From positions 155,406 to 219,405 of the forward strand of contig CAYFLR010000003.1 in assembly GCA_964343805.1 (NCBI GenBank): a stretch of DNA of 64,000 nt, given 5' to 3'. The notes beneath the pieces are model-generated. The model worked only from the letters and a program-made list of their open reading frames with translations. It did not search any database and was not told the origin of the DNA. This document shows, piece after piece, positions 1-8,522 of the stretch; position 1 is the first letter of the stretch, and each line of letters begins with the position of its first letter. The translations under genes were made by a program, and so were the position numbers. The DNA comes from CAYFLR01 sp964343805. Lineage in GTDB: Bacteria; Bdellovibrionota_B; Oligoflexia; CAYFLR01.

Positions 1-513
1 AGCCAAGATCAAAGAGGGATTATTAATAAGCGCTCTGGCAATAGCTACTCTTTGACACTCTCCGCCAGAAAGCTCATGGGGAAAGTGAGAGGCACGATGA
101 TTTAGATTCATTTGAGATAAAAGCTTTTCCGCTGCGGTCCTCGCTTCTTCGGGGGGCGTTTTAAGGGGTAGAGTGGGGAGTAAAATATTCTCCATGGCGG
201 TGCATTGAGGCAAAAGGCGATGGTCTTGGAAAATAATACCAATCGTATTGAGTCGAAATGTAGTGAGCTCTTGTTGGTTAAAACTTGTTAATGATCTGTT
301 TTGATCATTTAGAATCTCTCCTTTATCTATCGGTTCTAGAGCGGCTAAGATTTTTAGCAAAGTGCTCTTACCAGATCCAGAAGGACCCATGATAGCAAGA
401 CTTTCCCCTTTGTTGATGGTCAAGTTGATACCTTTTAATACCGGTAAGGGACCTGCCGCTGGATAATAATTTTTATGAATGTTTTCTAACCGAAACAGAG
501 GAAGGGTTTCCAT
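1..513 (-). CDS. ABC transporter ATP-binding protein, LolD/MacB type (3' end beyond window)
   Basis: Translating the minus strand from the ATG at 513 gives an open frame to the window edge, so the C-terminus is missing. It has a Walker A motif GPSGSGKST at about residues 43-51, a Q-loop region (IIFQDHRLLPQ) and an ABC signature LSGGECQR, where Glu-Cys replaces the more usual QQ. This arrangement is typical of ATPases that pair with FtsX-like permeases in lipoprotein release or MacB-type export. The ribosome binding site GAGGTG overlaps the stop codon of the preceding propeller gene, and only 8 bases separate the two genes, so they are almost certainly co-transcribed. A permease gene is expected further left but cannot be seen. 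Walker B and the H-loop are outside the window. Assignment to the LolD/MacB class is confident; the substrate is unknown. Confidence 0.88.
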   Translation of the reverse strand, partial: METLPLFRLENIHKNYYPAAGPLPVLKGINLTINKGESLAIMGPSGSGKSTLLKILAALEPIDKGEILNDQNRSLTSFNQQELTTFRLNTIGIIFQDHRLLPQCTAMENILLPTLPLKTPPEEARTAAEKLLSQMNLNHRASHFPHELSGGECQRVAIARALINNPSLILA

Positions 514-521
514 AGAGCACC

Positions 522-1717
522 TCATGGAGTAGTTGAGTAAACACTTAAATAACCAGAACGATCTCCTACCAATAGGAAACCTTCAGTCAGAGTGAGTGGT
601 GCGGCAATGGCAGCACCGTGTCTTATTTTCCAGTTTTCTTTGCCGTNNNNNNNNNNTCACTCAGGTTGAAGGCATAGATAAAACCGGCCATATCGGCAAT
701 GAGCAGAGACTGATCATCAATGAGCGGGCCGGACTCTACCTTGCCAGCAACACTCCACTTTTTTATCAAGAGACCTTTTTGCCTGTCCATCAAAAAGACT
801 CGACCCTCTTGATCTACCGTGGCAACGAGTTGTCCATTCACTGCAGGAGGGGCCATTAGCCTTGCTAAATTAGGATCGGTAAATTTCCAAAGTTTTTTCC
901 CACTCAATATATCTAGTGCAATCACCTGATTTTTATAAAGATTGATATAAGAAATGCTTCCACTGAGAGTGGGGGAGGAAGGAATATAGGAATCCAAAGA
1001 GTACTTATGGGTCTCTTTGCCTATTTTAAAATCCACTAGCCTTAAAAAACCATCGCACCCACCAAAGACCAATTGATCTTCCCTTTTAGCAGGGGTGCCA
1101 TGAATGAAATTCTCGGTTTCTACCTGCCATAGGAGTTTTCCATCTTCATCCAGTCCATGCAAAATGGAATCATAAGAGCCAAATACCAATCTCGCTTGTC
1201 CATTTTCATAATAGAGAGAGGCACCTCCAAATATTTTGTAATTGCAGTCATATTTCCATAAGACCTTGCCAGTTTTAGCTTGAATGGCAAAGAACACCCC
1301 ATCGTGATTTCCCACAAAGAGTCTCGGTTCGGTTCCTTTTAAAAGGAGGGGGGTGGCAGTGATGGTGGCCTTGGTATCTATTTCCCACAGTTTTCTGCCA
1401 TCAATCTGGTTGAGGGCAAAGAGTTTGCCGTTAATATTACCAAAAAATACTTGTCCAAAGCCCACCGCAATACCCGAGGTCACAACCCCTTCACTATTAA
1501 ATTGCCAATCCAGCTTCGGCTTTTTTTTCATTATACCTTTGACTTGTCCGGTGAGATCCGGGCTTCCTCGGTACATGGACCACCATAAACCTTGATTTAG
1601 TTTTTTCTTTAGAGGATTCTTTACGGCTGTTTTAGGTGAAAATTCCGGTTCTTTTAAAATGAACCAAAGAGATCCAAAAAGGAGGATGAGACTGCATCCA
1701 AAAACTGCCAACTTCAA
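522..1717 (-). CDS. Membrane-anchored PQQ-like beta-propeller protein (interrupted by a 10-N gap)
   Basis: One N-terminal transmembrane segment (about residues 3-22) is followed by repeated propeller strands of the LFALNQIDGRKLWEID type, the W-containing PQQ-like (BamB-like) repeat. I place the start at a TTG (1717-1715) because a perfect AGGAGG lies 7 bases upstream and the TTG overlaps the HoxU-like stop as TTGA. The ATG at 1762 would overlap that gene by 49 bases. The N-run at 647-656 shifts the frame. Beyond it, a different frame continues with GKENWKIRHGAAIAAP and more propeller sequence to a TGA at 524-522. If the two sides overlap by one A, the junction reads FNLSDGKENWK, a perfect propeller repeat, so the gene is very probably intact. 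No catalytic PQQ-dehydrogenase signature was identified. A structural or electron-relay role is inferred only from the operon. Confidence 0.85.
647..656. other. Assembly gap (10 N)
   Basis: Run of ten N inside the propeller gene. Frame analysis requires a real length equal to 2 modulo 3, including a possible one-base overlap of the flanks, so ten is a placeholder and not a measured length. Confidence 0.97.
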
Positions 1718-2816
1718 TCTAAGTCCTCCTGTGGGTTCGGACCGAGAGCTGCGGTGGGACATTCAGCGATAAATTCCTTCGCATAGTTTTCAAAGACGGA
1801 ATTAAAATCGGCACCTAGTGGAGGAGTGATCATCATCTCTTTTCCTCGGTAGGACATAACCGGCCCTTTATCGGGTTGGAGTAGTTCTCCTAGTCGGACA
1901 CAACGTCCACACCGCACGCATTTTCCAGGTTCAAAAATGAGGTGGGGTGTGGTGATGATTTGATATGGAGCCGGAGAGGCCGCTTTATAATTGATTTGCT
2001 TGGCTTCCACCAAAGTTGCCACATCTCTTAAGGCACAGTTATCTTTAGCAGAACAGGCACATTGCAAACAGCGAGCTGCTTCTTGAGCTGTAGAATTGGA
2101 ATTTGGTATTTTGGGGCACTCCTTCACCATGGTGTCTAAATCTTCACTGGCCACCGCTCCCCAGAGATGATTGTAAGGGGTTTTTACAGAAGTGGATGCA
2201 AAACTCTTGGTTGGCGCTTCACTAAGTAATTTACGAATCGCAATCACCTCATCGTGACGTCCTCGGCGGCAGGCTTTTTCACACTTTTCATCACATTTGG
2301 CACAGAGGTTCGGGTCAAAATAGAAATCAGCATCGGGACTTTGCTTTGCCAATCCCCAAAGAAAGCGGGGTATGTCTAATTGCTGTGGGCAGACCACTTT
2401 ACAGAGAGATTCACAGGCTCCTTGATGCTCGCTTAACAAAAGTTCAACCATCTGTTTTCGAAATTTAAGTACACGGGGAGAGTTCGTCTCTATTTTCATG
2501 CCGGGTTGACACTTCGAGCTGCAAGNNNNNNNNNNNNNNNNNNNNNNNNNNNNNNNNNNNNNNNNNNNNNNNNNNNNNNNNNNNNNNNNNNNNNNNNNNN
2601 NNNNNNNNNNNNNNNNNNNNNNNNGCAAGCGGGTAGAAACTGATTTTTAGAATGGTCCCAAACAGCGCAAACCATACATCCATCGCCACTTTTACACCTT
2701 TTAGAATAACAGAGATGAGGGATTTCAATTTTAAATTGGGCAGCAGCTTCCATCAGAGTTAAAGGCTCGGGTAAAGAGATTTCTTGCTGGTCAATCTGTA
2801 GTTTTGTTGAACTCAT
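1714..2816 (-). CDS. HoxU/NuoG-like iron-sulfur protein with GltD-type cluster motifs (interrupted by a 99-N gap)
   Basis: The N-terminal 64 residues form a 2Fe-2S ferredoxin domain with the ligand pattern Cys36-x10-Cys47-x2-Cys50-x13-Cys64. After the gap the protein continues SSKCQPGMKIETNSPRV, as in NuoG and HoxU. It then departs from them: HQGACESLCKVVCP followed by DIPRFL, and CEKACRRGRHDEVIAIRKLL, look like the Fer4_20 domain of GltD or dihydropyrimidine dehydrogenase rather than the NuoG His-Cys cluster. Later motifs are RCLQCAC, CVRCGRC and a final AECPTAAL. The flanks of the N-run share CTTGC; merging them gives LPACSSKCQPG in frame and a protein of about 332 residues. It overlaps HydB upstream (ATGA) and the next propeller downstream (TTGA). 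The inferred role is to take electrons from the flavoprotein. No hydrogenase gene lies nearby. Confidence 0.82.
2526..2624. other. Assembly gap (99 N), probably spurious
   Basis: Both edges carry the same five bases, GCAAG on the plus strand. Collapsing the N-run on that overlap restores a continuous 2Fe-2S domain with canonical cysteine spacing, so the real sequence probably has no missing bases here. Confidence 0.9.
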
Positions 2817-5086
2817 ATTTTCACCTGCACAGCCTTTTCAGGGCAAACTTGCCGACACACGCCACAACGAGTGCATTTGTTATCAATAATTTCATGCTGT
2901 TGCCAAGGAGTATAGGAGATGGCTTGCTCTCCGCAGTTTTGAGCACAAAGGGTGCATCCCGTGCACTTATCACTGATAATAAATGAGAAAAGCTCCGGGC
3001 ATTTGCCTGCGGGACACTGTTTATTGAGGTGGCTTTCATACTCGGATCGAAAGTGCTGGAGACTGGACAGCACTGGGTTGGGTGCGGTTTTTCCCAGACC
3101 ACAAAGACTCCCTTCAATTACTAAATTTGAGAGCTCTTCCAACTGGGTGAGGTCTTTCTTTTTGGCCTTTCCAGTACAGAATTTTTGCAAAATCTCCAGC
3201 ATTCTTTGAGTACCAATCCGACAACTGGTGCATTTACCACAGGACTCATTGGCGGTGAATTCCAAGAAATATCTAGCGATATCCACCATGCAATCATCTT
3301 CATCGAGTACCACCAATCCCCCAGAACCCATCATGGCTCCTGCCTTTTTGAGATTTACAAAATCCACCGGTAAATCCAGCTGACTCTCGGGTATGCATCC
3401 GCCCGAAGGACCTCCTATCAAGATGGCTTTCAGCTTTTTACCCTTTTCCACTCCGCCACCAATATCATAGACAATGGAACGCAAGGTGGTACCCATGGGC
3501 ACTTCAATGAGACCCCCTTTTTTGATTTTACCCGCGAGCGCAAAGGTTTTGGTTCCACCACTTTCTTGGTTGCCAAATTCTCGAAATGCCTCTGCCCCAT
3601 TTAAAATTATCCAAGGGACACAGGCTAGAGTTTCCACATTATTTATAAGTGTGGGCTTTCCATCATAGCCGGAGGTGGCTGGATAGGGGGGGCGCAGGCT
3701 GGGAACTCCTCTTTTTCCTTCCAAAGAGGCAATGAGAGCGGTCTCTTCTCCACATACAAAAGCTCCCGCTCCTTCCACCACTTCAAGGTTGAGAGCGAAA
3801 TCACTGCCTAGAATATTATTTCCCAATAGGCCGTTTTGTTTGAATATTTCCACCGCCTCTTTGATCCTTTCTACTGCCAAGGGATACTCTTCTCGCACGT
3901 AGATAAAACCCTGATGAGCCGAGACCGTAAAAGCCGCAATAATCATGCCCTCTAAAATACGAAAGGGATGGGATTCTAAAAGAAGGCGATCCATAAAGGC
4001 ACCCGGATCTCCCTCATCTCCGTTACAAATGACATATTTGGGGTTCTCTTTTGCCTCTCTGACCATCTCCCACTTCTGTCCAGATGGAAATCCTCCTCCG
4101 CCTCGACCTTTTAAATCAGACTGCATAATCTGGGTGATCACTTCTGTAGACGAAAGAGTGAGGACTTTTTGCAGGGCGCTGATACCCCCTAACTGCCTAT
4201 AACTTGCTAAATCATTGGGAGGAATTGCCCCACTGTTTTTAGTGGCAATCCGAGTTTTATCCGAAAGCCATGCTCTATTTTCCGGGGTTGAATCCTTTAT
4301 GATATGTCCTTTGGCGGGGTTAAATTGGGGTGTTAAAAGAGCATCAAGCCAGGTGACAATATTCTTGGGTTTAAAGTGCCGTAGCAGCAGACTGAGAGCC
4401 ACCTCTTCATTTACTTTACCGTAGGAAAAGATTTCGCTTTCGGGGGTGGTTATTTGCATCAAAGGGGATTGGAAAGACATTCCACTGCATCCTACTTCTA
4501 ATGGGCGAAGGGGAATATTGAACCTCTCAGCATCTTCCACCATGGCATGATAAACTTTGTCAGCGCCTGCGGCTCTGCAACTTGAACAGAGGCAGATTTT
4601 TACCTCTCCGGTAGTACTGGCTGCCTCTCTTTTTTTTAAGGTGGAAGTTTTTACTTTTTCACTGGCTAGAAAGTCTGTGAGAACATCTTCCACCATGGCG
4701 GGTTCTACCCAACCATAGATTTTTTGATCGATTTGCACCGCAGGAGCCATCATGCAACAGCCTAAACAGGCCACCTTGTTCACGGAAAAAAGCCGATCTT
4801 GGTCGTAGCTTTTGCCTTCTTTGATTTTGAGATGCTGTCTAAAGGCTTGATAAAGAAACTCTGCTCCCTTGATGTGGCAGGCGGTTCCTACACAGACTCG
4901 GATGGCATGACGAGCTGCCGGTTCAAAACTAAAATGCTTATAGAAGGTGGCCACACTTTGAATCTGTGCCGGGGTGATCTCACTCTCTTTACAGAGTTTA
5001 TCCAGTTCCTCTGGGGGGAGATATTGGTGCTCCTTCTTGATCTTTATCAGTGCGGGGAGAAGATCTTTTCTCTTAAGGAGTGTCAT
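2813..5086 (-). CDS. NAD(P)H-dependent flavoprotein, NuoE-NuoF fusion of HydB/HndC type
   Basis: Domains in order (numbered from the upstream ATG at 5128; subtract 14 for the chosen start): NuoE-like thioredoxin fold with 2Fe-2S ligands C79, C84, C121 and C125; a second HydB-type thioredoxin-like domain (about 175-250); the NuoF core with the FMN/NADH glycine motif GRGGGGFPSG at 341 and CNGDEGDPGAF at 368; the NuoF 4Fe-4S motif ESCGKCTSC; and a C-terminal two-cluster ferredoxin (CTGCTLCAQNC, CTRCGVCRQVC). This architecture is known from electron-bifurcating hydrogenases and formate dehydrogenases. I choose the ATG at 5086 because AAGGAG sits 6 bases upstream; the gene then overlaps the previous propeller by 14 bases. 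In the second thioredoxin domain the last expected ligand is Ser (C214-x3-S218). It should oxidise or reduce NAD(P)H in the cytoplasm; partners are inferred from overlapping neighbours. Confidence 0.9.
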   Translation of the reverse strand: MTLLKRKDLLPALIKIKKEHQYLPPEELDKLCKESEITPAQIQSVATFYKHFSFEPAARHAIRVCVGTACHIKGAEFLYQAFRQHLKIKEGKSYDQDRLFSVNKVACLGCCMMAPAVQIDQKIYGWVEPAMVEDVLTDFLASEKVKTSTLKKREAASTTGEVKICLCSSCRAAGADKVYHAMVEDAERFNIPLRPLEVGCSGMSFQSPLMQITTPESEIFSYGKVNEEVALSLLLRHFKPKNIVTWLDALLTPQFNPAKGHIIKDSTPENRAWLSDKTRIATKNSGAIPPNDLASYRQLGGISALQKVLTLSSTEVITQIMQSDLKGRGGGGFPSGQKWEMVREAKENPKYVICNGDEGDPGAFMDRLLLESHPFRILEGMIIAAFTVSAHQGFIYVREEYPLAVERIKEAVEIFKQNGLLGNNILGSDFALNLEVVEGAGAFVCGEETALIASLEGKRGVPSLRPPYPATSGYDGKPTLINNVETLACVPWIILNGAEAFREFGNQESGGTKTFALAGKIKKGGLIEVPMGTTLRSIVYDIGGGVEKGKKLKAILIGGPSGGCIPESQLDLPVDFVNLKKAGAMMGSGGLVVLDEDDCMVDIARYFLEFTANESCGKCTSCRIGTQRMLEILQKFCTGKAKKKDLTQLEELSNLVIEGSLCGLGKTAPNPVLSSLQHFRSEYESHLNKQCPAGKCPELFSFIISDKCTGCTLCAQNCGEQAISYTPWQQHEIIDNKCTRCGVCRQVCPEKAVQVKI

Positions 5087-6688
5087 TGCTGGCTCCTTTT
5101 TTACCGATCCCAAAAAGATGCTTTTCACCTCGAATCCACATTAGGTTGTGAGCAAAGGCTGGGGTGGTGACCACTTTCTCTCCTAAGCTCTGCTTTGATT
5201 TTATAATAAGTTTTTCAGGCTTGGGATCCATAACGAGCATCAATCCATCCAGATCAAAGAGAACCAATTGATCCTGCATGATTAAGGGCGAGCTATAAAA
5301 TCCCTGATCTAAATCGATCTCCCAGTGCATTTCACCGGTTTNNNNNNNNNNGGAGAAGATACGTCGGGCTGGACAATATCTTCATTGCTCCAAAGTTTTT
5401 TGCCGGTTTGCCAATCGATGCCTACGGCTCGGGCATTGTCGTTGGCCACTAAAAGAATATTTTCATCAAAGGTGGCGGAGGTGGCCACCTCTCCATCGAG
5501 ACAGGGAACGCTCCACATTTTCTTGCCGGTGGCAAAGTCATAGGCTTCCACCTCTTTACTGGTTAAAATCACCACGAGTTTGTCAATGAAGGCTGGTGAG
5601 CCCCAAGAGATACTCCCTTTTCTCTCTTTCTGCCAAAGGATCTTTCCGGTGGAGCCTTCAAATAGAAAAAGACGTTGCCTCTTATGGCCATCATACTGCA
5701 CAAAGAGTTTGTTATCTCGGGCTAACAGTGAGCTGGAATAACCATAGTGATTGTCGGTGTTACCTAAGTTTTTGGTCCAAATAATTTGACCTTGGAGGTT
5801 GGTGGCTAAAAGCTCACCGGTGGCAAATATAGCAAAAACATGATTGCCATCGGTACTGGCGGTGGAAGCCGCTAAACCGGTGTCGGGGGTCACTTTGGGT
5901 AAAGGACCCCCGGCAGGTAAAATGCCTTTGGTGGAAGCCCGCCAAAGGAGTTTCCCAGTTTTAAAGTGGTAGGAAAAGAGACTTCGATCTTGGGGATTTC
6001 CACCTGTTATAAACACTTGGCCTTGCCAGTTAATGGGGGAGCTGTAGCCGGGTAGGGGAATTTTGACTTTCCAAAGAATTCCTTTTTGTTTTTCGCCATC
6101 AAAAGAGGGTATTTCCGTTTTATTATTTGAAATACCAGTTGCTTCCGGCCCTCGAAAATGGGGCCAGTTTTGAGCCACCTCTGCGGGTGTGATTGTTTTT
6201 AAAGTGGGTGCTGCAATCGCTTTAGTCTTCGTTTTATCAGGGGATGATTCTGGCCAGAAAAAGAGCAGCGCCATGGATATGGACATGGTTAAGGATCCAA
6301 CTAGTAGCATTTTCCAAAAATCGAGAATAGGGGTGGTCTTCTCTTGCTGGGGAGGGTCAGCAGCCACTGGTCCCTCAATTACTTTAGCTCCACCTAAGGT
6401 GAGAACCAAAAATAGCACTCCTGCTAGCAGGAGATAGCCTCCCACCTTCATCTGAACTTTTTCACTGAACCAGCTTTTGCGGTTGAGATGATCAAGGATT
6501 TGAATCCGGTTTTTTAGGTCCTCCTTCTGAGGGTTTTGGCGCAGTTCTAACTTCAGCTCATCCAGTGCTTCAAATTCTAGGAGGGAGAGCCTTCCTATAT
6601 CCGCATGCTTAACGATCAACAGCGAGCTAACTATTCCTATATAGATCACAGCCACCGCAGCCATGGATTTCAATATTTGACTCATCAT
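5073..6688 (-). CDS. Membrane-anchored PQQ-like beta-propeller protein (interrupted by a 10-N gap)
   Basis: The N-terminus has a transmembrane segment (about residues 8-25), a short charged stretch, two more membrane segments (around 80-100 and 120-142), then a PQQ-like propeller opening with NWPHFRGPEATGIS and repeats such as TGKLLWRAS and TGKILWQKE. The ATG at 6688 overlaps the NapH-like stop (ATGA) and has GGGAGG upstream. Ten N at 5342-5351 break the frame: the left part ends VQPDVSS, and the right part continues TGEMHWEIDLDQGFYSSPLI in another frame to the stop at 5073. Comparison with an ordinary blade suggests that about 20 residues are missing in the gap. The propeller would face the periplasm. 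Whether it binds a quinone cofactor cannot be told from sequence. Confidence 0.85.
5342..5351. other. Assembly gap (10 N)
   Basis: Run of ten N inside a propeller gene. Frame continuity needs a length of 2 modulo 3, and blade periodicity suggests roughly 60 missing bases, so the stated length is a placeholder. Confidence 0.95.
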
Positions 6689-7866
6689 TTTTCTGCCTCC
6701 CTCGGACAGTATTGGTAACAGACCCCACAACTGATACATTCACCCACATCCACCTCATAGTTTTTATTCATTCTCTTTCTGAGAGTGACAAAGAGAGTGA
6801 GCATAAAGACGAGAGCTAAATAAGCTCCAAAGATGAGAGATCCATTGCGGATACTCTTTTTGGCAGCTTTCATACGGTTAGTGATCTCTTCTTTGCTTCC
6901 CCCTTGGATCAAGAAGGCCGTGACATAGTCGCTGGTTTTGTTCTCTTTCATCTCTTGGTAGAGCCTTACATCTGGGTGCAAAGAGGCGATGGGTTCACTT
7001 AAAAGAGCTCCCCATCCAAGGCCAATAGCAAGAATTGCAGGACTTGCAGCCAATAGCCATTGAAGGTAGATGAGAGATTTCTTCTTTGGAGCTTGTTTTA
7101 TAGGAGTGGGAGGAGTGATGGAATCTACTGGGCACGAACTGTGGCAAAGGTGGCAATTGATACAGGACGTAGGGGTGGTTTCCACTCGTCGGGGTGAAAG
7201 TTTGGCACAGAGTCTTAGTAAAACTGAATAAGGGCAAATATAGCGGCAGTAGGGCCGAGCCACAAAGGTTCCTAAGAGTAAAAGACCCGCTCCAAATAAA
7301 AACATGGGCAGAGTGGCAGAAAAGCGAAAGAAGCCCACAAAGGGATCATATTCGCAAATTATAAACCCTAAATCATTGATGGCAAAAAGGGCGGCCAAGC
7401 CTAAGTAAATATGGGGAATGAGTTTAAGCCCTCTATTAAGTAGGGGGGGCACTCGGACAGGTTTGTAAATCACAAGCTCTTGAATGGCTCCTAAAGGGCA
7501 AGCTGCAACACAGAAAATCCGGCCCCAGAAAAGAGCTCCAATGAGAGGGAGTAAAAAGGCTCCCATCACCGTGTAGGGAAGAATCCGATTGGAATTAAAA
7601 AGAGCCTCCGCCATATTTTGAATGGATCCCACCGAACAAATGCACCCTTTATGATAGAAACCAAAATAGATTAGGGAGCCGATAATAAGTGGCCGTAAGG
7701 ATTTACGAGATCGCTTATAGAATAAAAGGTAAACCGTACTTGCCAATACTACAATAAGAACCACCAAGGCAATGGTGGGATTGGTGGCGAGATCCATCTC
7801 TCCCAAAACATCGGTGGGGAGCTGGTAGTCTTTTTTAAATTCAGGATTGGGAAAACGTTGAGTCAT
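6685..7866 (-). CDS. NapH/CcoG-like polytopic membrane iron-sulfur protein
   Basis: About six or seven hydrophobic segments are interspersed with two CxxxCP motifs (FCVAACPLGAIQE near residue 119, YCRYICPYS near 208), as in NapH, NosR and CcoG. These are followed by a 4Fe-4S motif CINCHLCHSSCP (about 235) and a C-terminal CISCGVCYQYCP. A further CICSVG lies in the first third. Proteins of this family sit in the inner membrane and pass electrons between quinol and periplasmic or cytoplasmic Fe-S partners. The start overlaps the preceding Fe-S gene (ATGA) and the stop overlaps the next propeller gene, implying translational coupling. There is no nitrate or nitrous oxide reductase nearby, so its role is inferred to be the membrane module of this operon's redox system. 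Confidence 0.85.
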   Translation of the reverse strand: MTQRFPNPEFKKDYQLPTDVLGEMDLATNPTIALVVLIVVLASTVYLLFYKRSRKSLRPLIIGSLIYFGFYHKGCICSVGSIQNMAEALFNSNRILPYTVMGAFLLPLIGALFWGRIFCVAACPLGAIQELVIYKPVRVPPLLNRGLKLIPHIYLGLAALFAINDLGFIICEYDPFVGFFRFSATLPMFLFGAGLLLLGTFVARPYCRYICPYSVLLRLCAKLSPRRVETTPTSCINCHLCHSSCPVDSITPPTPIKQAPKKKSLIYLQWLLAASPAILAIGLGWGALLSEPIASLHPDVRLYQEMKENKTSDYVTAFLIQGGSKEEITNRMKAAKKSIRNGSLIFGAYLALVFMLTLFVTLRKRMNKNYEVDVGECISCGVCYQYCPREAEK

Positions 7867-8522
7867 GCGTCTCCCTTCTTAGGGCCACTCTTTTTTTCTA
7901 TATAGGGAGTGTCCCGATCCACCCTACTAAAGGCATCCGCAGGGCAGACTTTTGCGATGGCACATTTATTACAATTCATACAGAGATCATGCTGAACTTG
8001 CAGGTAGAGCGATCCATTGCCAAAGGCTCCACACCCTTTTACACAACGCCCACAGCCGAGGCAGAGATCTTTTTCGATGGTGTATTCAAAATAGGGATCT
8101 TCGATAAACTTTCTTTTAATGGCACCTGCGGGGCAGAGATGGTTTTCCGCTCCCGTATTTAAATTGAGGGTGTTTTCTTCAAAATAGCCACTGCAGAGAT
8201 CGCAGTAACCACATACATCAAAAGCATGAACTGCTCTCACTGCTGATGGGTTCAAAACACAGTCAGTGGCACATCTTCCACACTGGATGCACTTATCAGG
8301 GTCCAGTTGCCAAACCGAGTTTTTGCCGAGTCCCTCTTTAAATTGATTGGCCTCTTTTAAATTGCAGTTATTTAAAACAGAGCACTGTCCACATCGGCTT
8401 TGATTGTCTATGCAGTCTTCTGCTGGGGAACGTGTTCCTATTACAATGCCACTTGCAAAAAGTCCTCCCGCAGTGATCCAGCGGGTGGTAGTTTTTAAAA
8501 ATTCTCTTTTACTTTCATTCAT
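7863..8522 (-). CDS. Exported multi-[4Fe-4S] protein, MauM/NapG-like
   Basis: A protein of 219 residues begins MNESKREFLKTTTRW and then a hydrophobic stretch. This resembles a Tat signal in which the twin arginine is Lys-Arg. Cysteine motifs follow in series: CGQCSVLNNC, CIQCGRCATDC, CGYCDLC, CLGCGRCVKGC and CMNCNKC, ending with AKVCPADAF. Enough cysteines are present for about four 4Fe-4S clusters. NapG and MauM proteins of this type work with a NapH-like membrane partner, which is the next gene (overlap ATGA). The inferred location is the periplasmic face, provided the KR variant is accepted by the Tat system. Confidence 0.85.
   Translation of the reverse strand: MNESKREFLKTTTRWITAGGLFASGIVIGTRSPAEDCIDNQSRCGQCSVLNNCNLKEANQFKEGLGKNSVWQLDPDKCIQCGRCATDCVLNPSAVRAVHAFDVCGYCDLCSGYFEENTLNLNTGAENHLCPAGAIKRKFIEDPYFEYTIEKDLCLGCGRCVKGCGAFGNGSLYLQVQHDLCMNCNKCAIAKVCPADAFSRVDRDTPYIEKKSGPKKGDA

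Noticed and set aside
623..646. Apparent propeller C-terminus ending TAKKTGK
   Set aside because: Out-of-frame reading after a placeholder gap; the correct frame continues to 522.
2813..5086. Hydrogenase or respiratory complex I gene cluster
   Set aside because: No NiFe or FeFe catalytic subunit and no NuoH/L/M/N-type membrane genes are present.
5309..5341. Apparent C-terminus of the propeller past the N-run (ends CTGRSI)
   Set aside because: This is an out-of-frame reading caused by the wrong gap length; the neighbouring frame gives propeller sequence.
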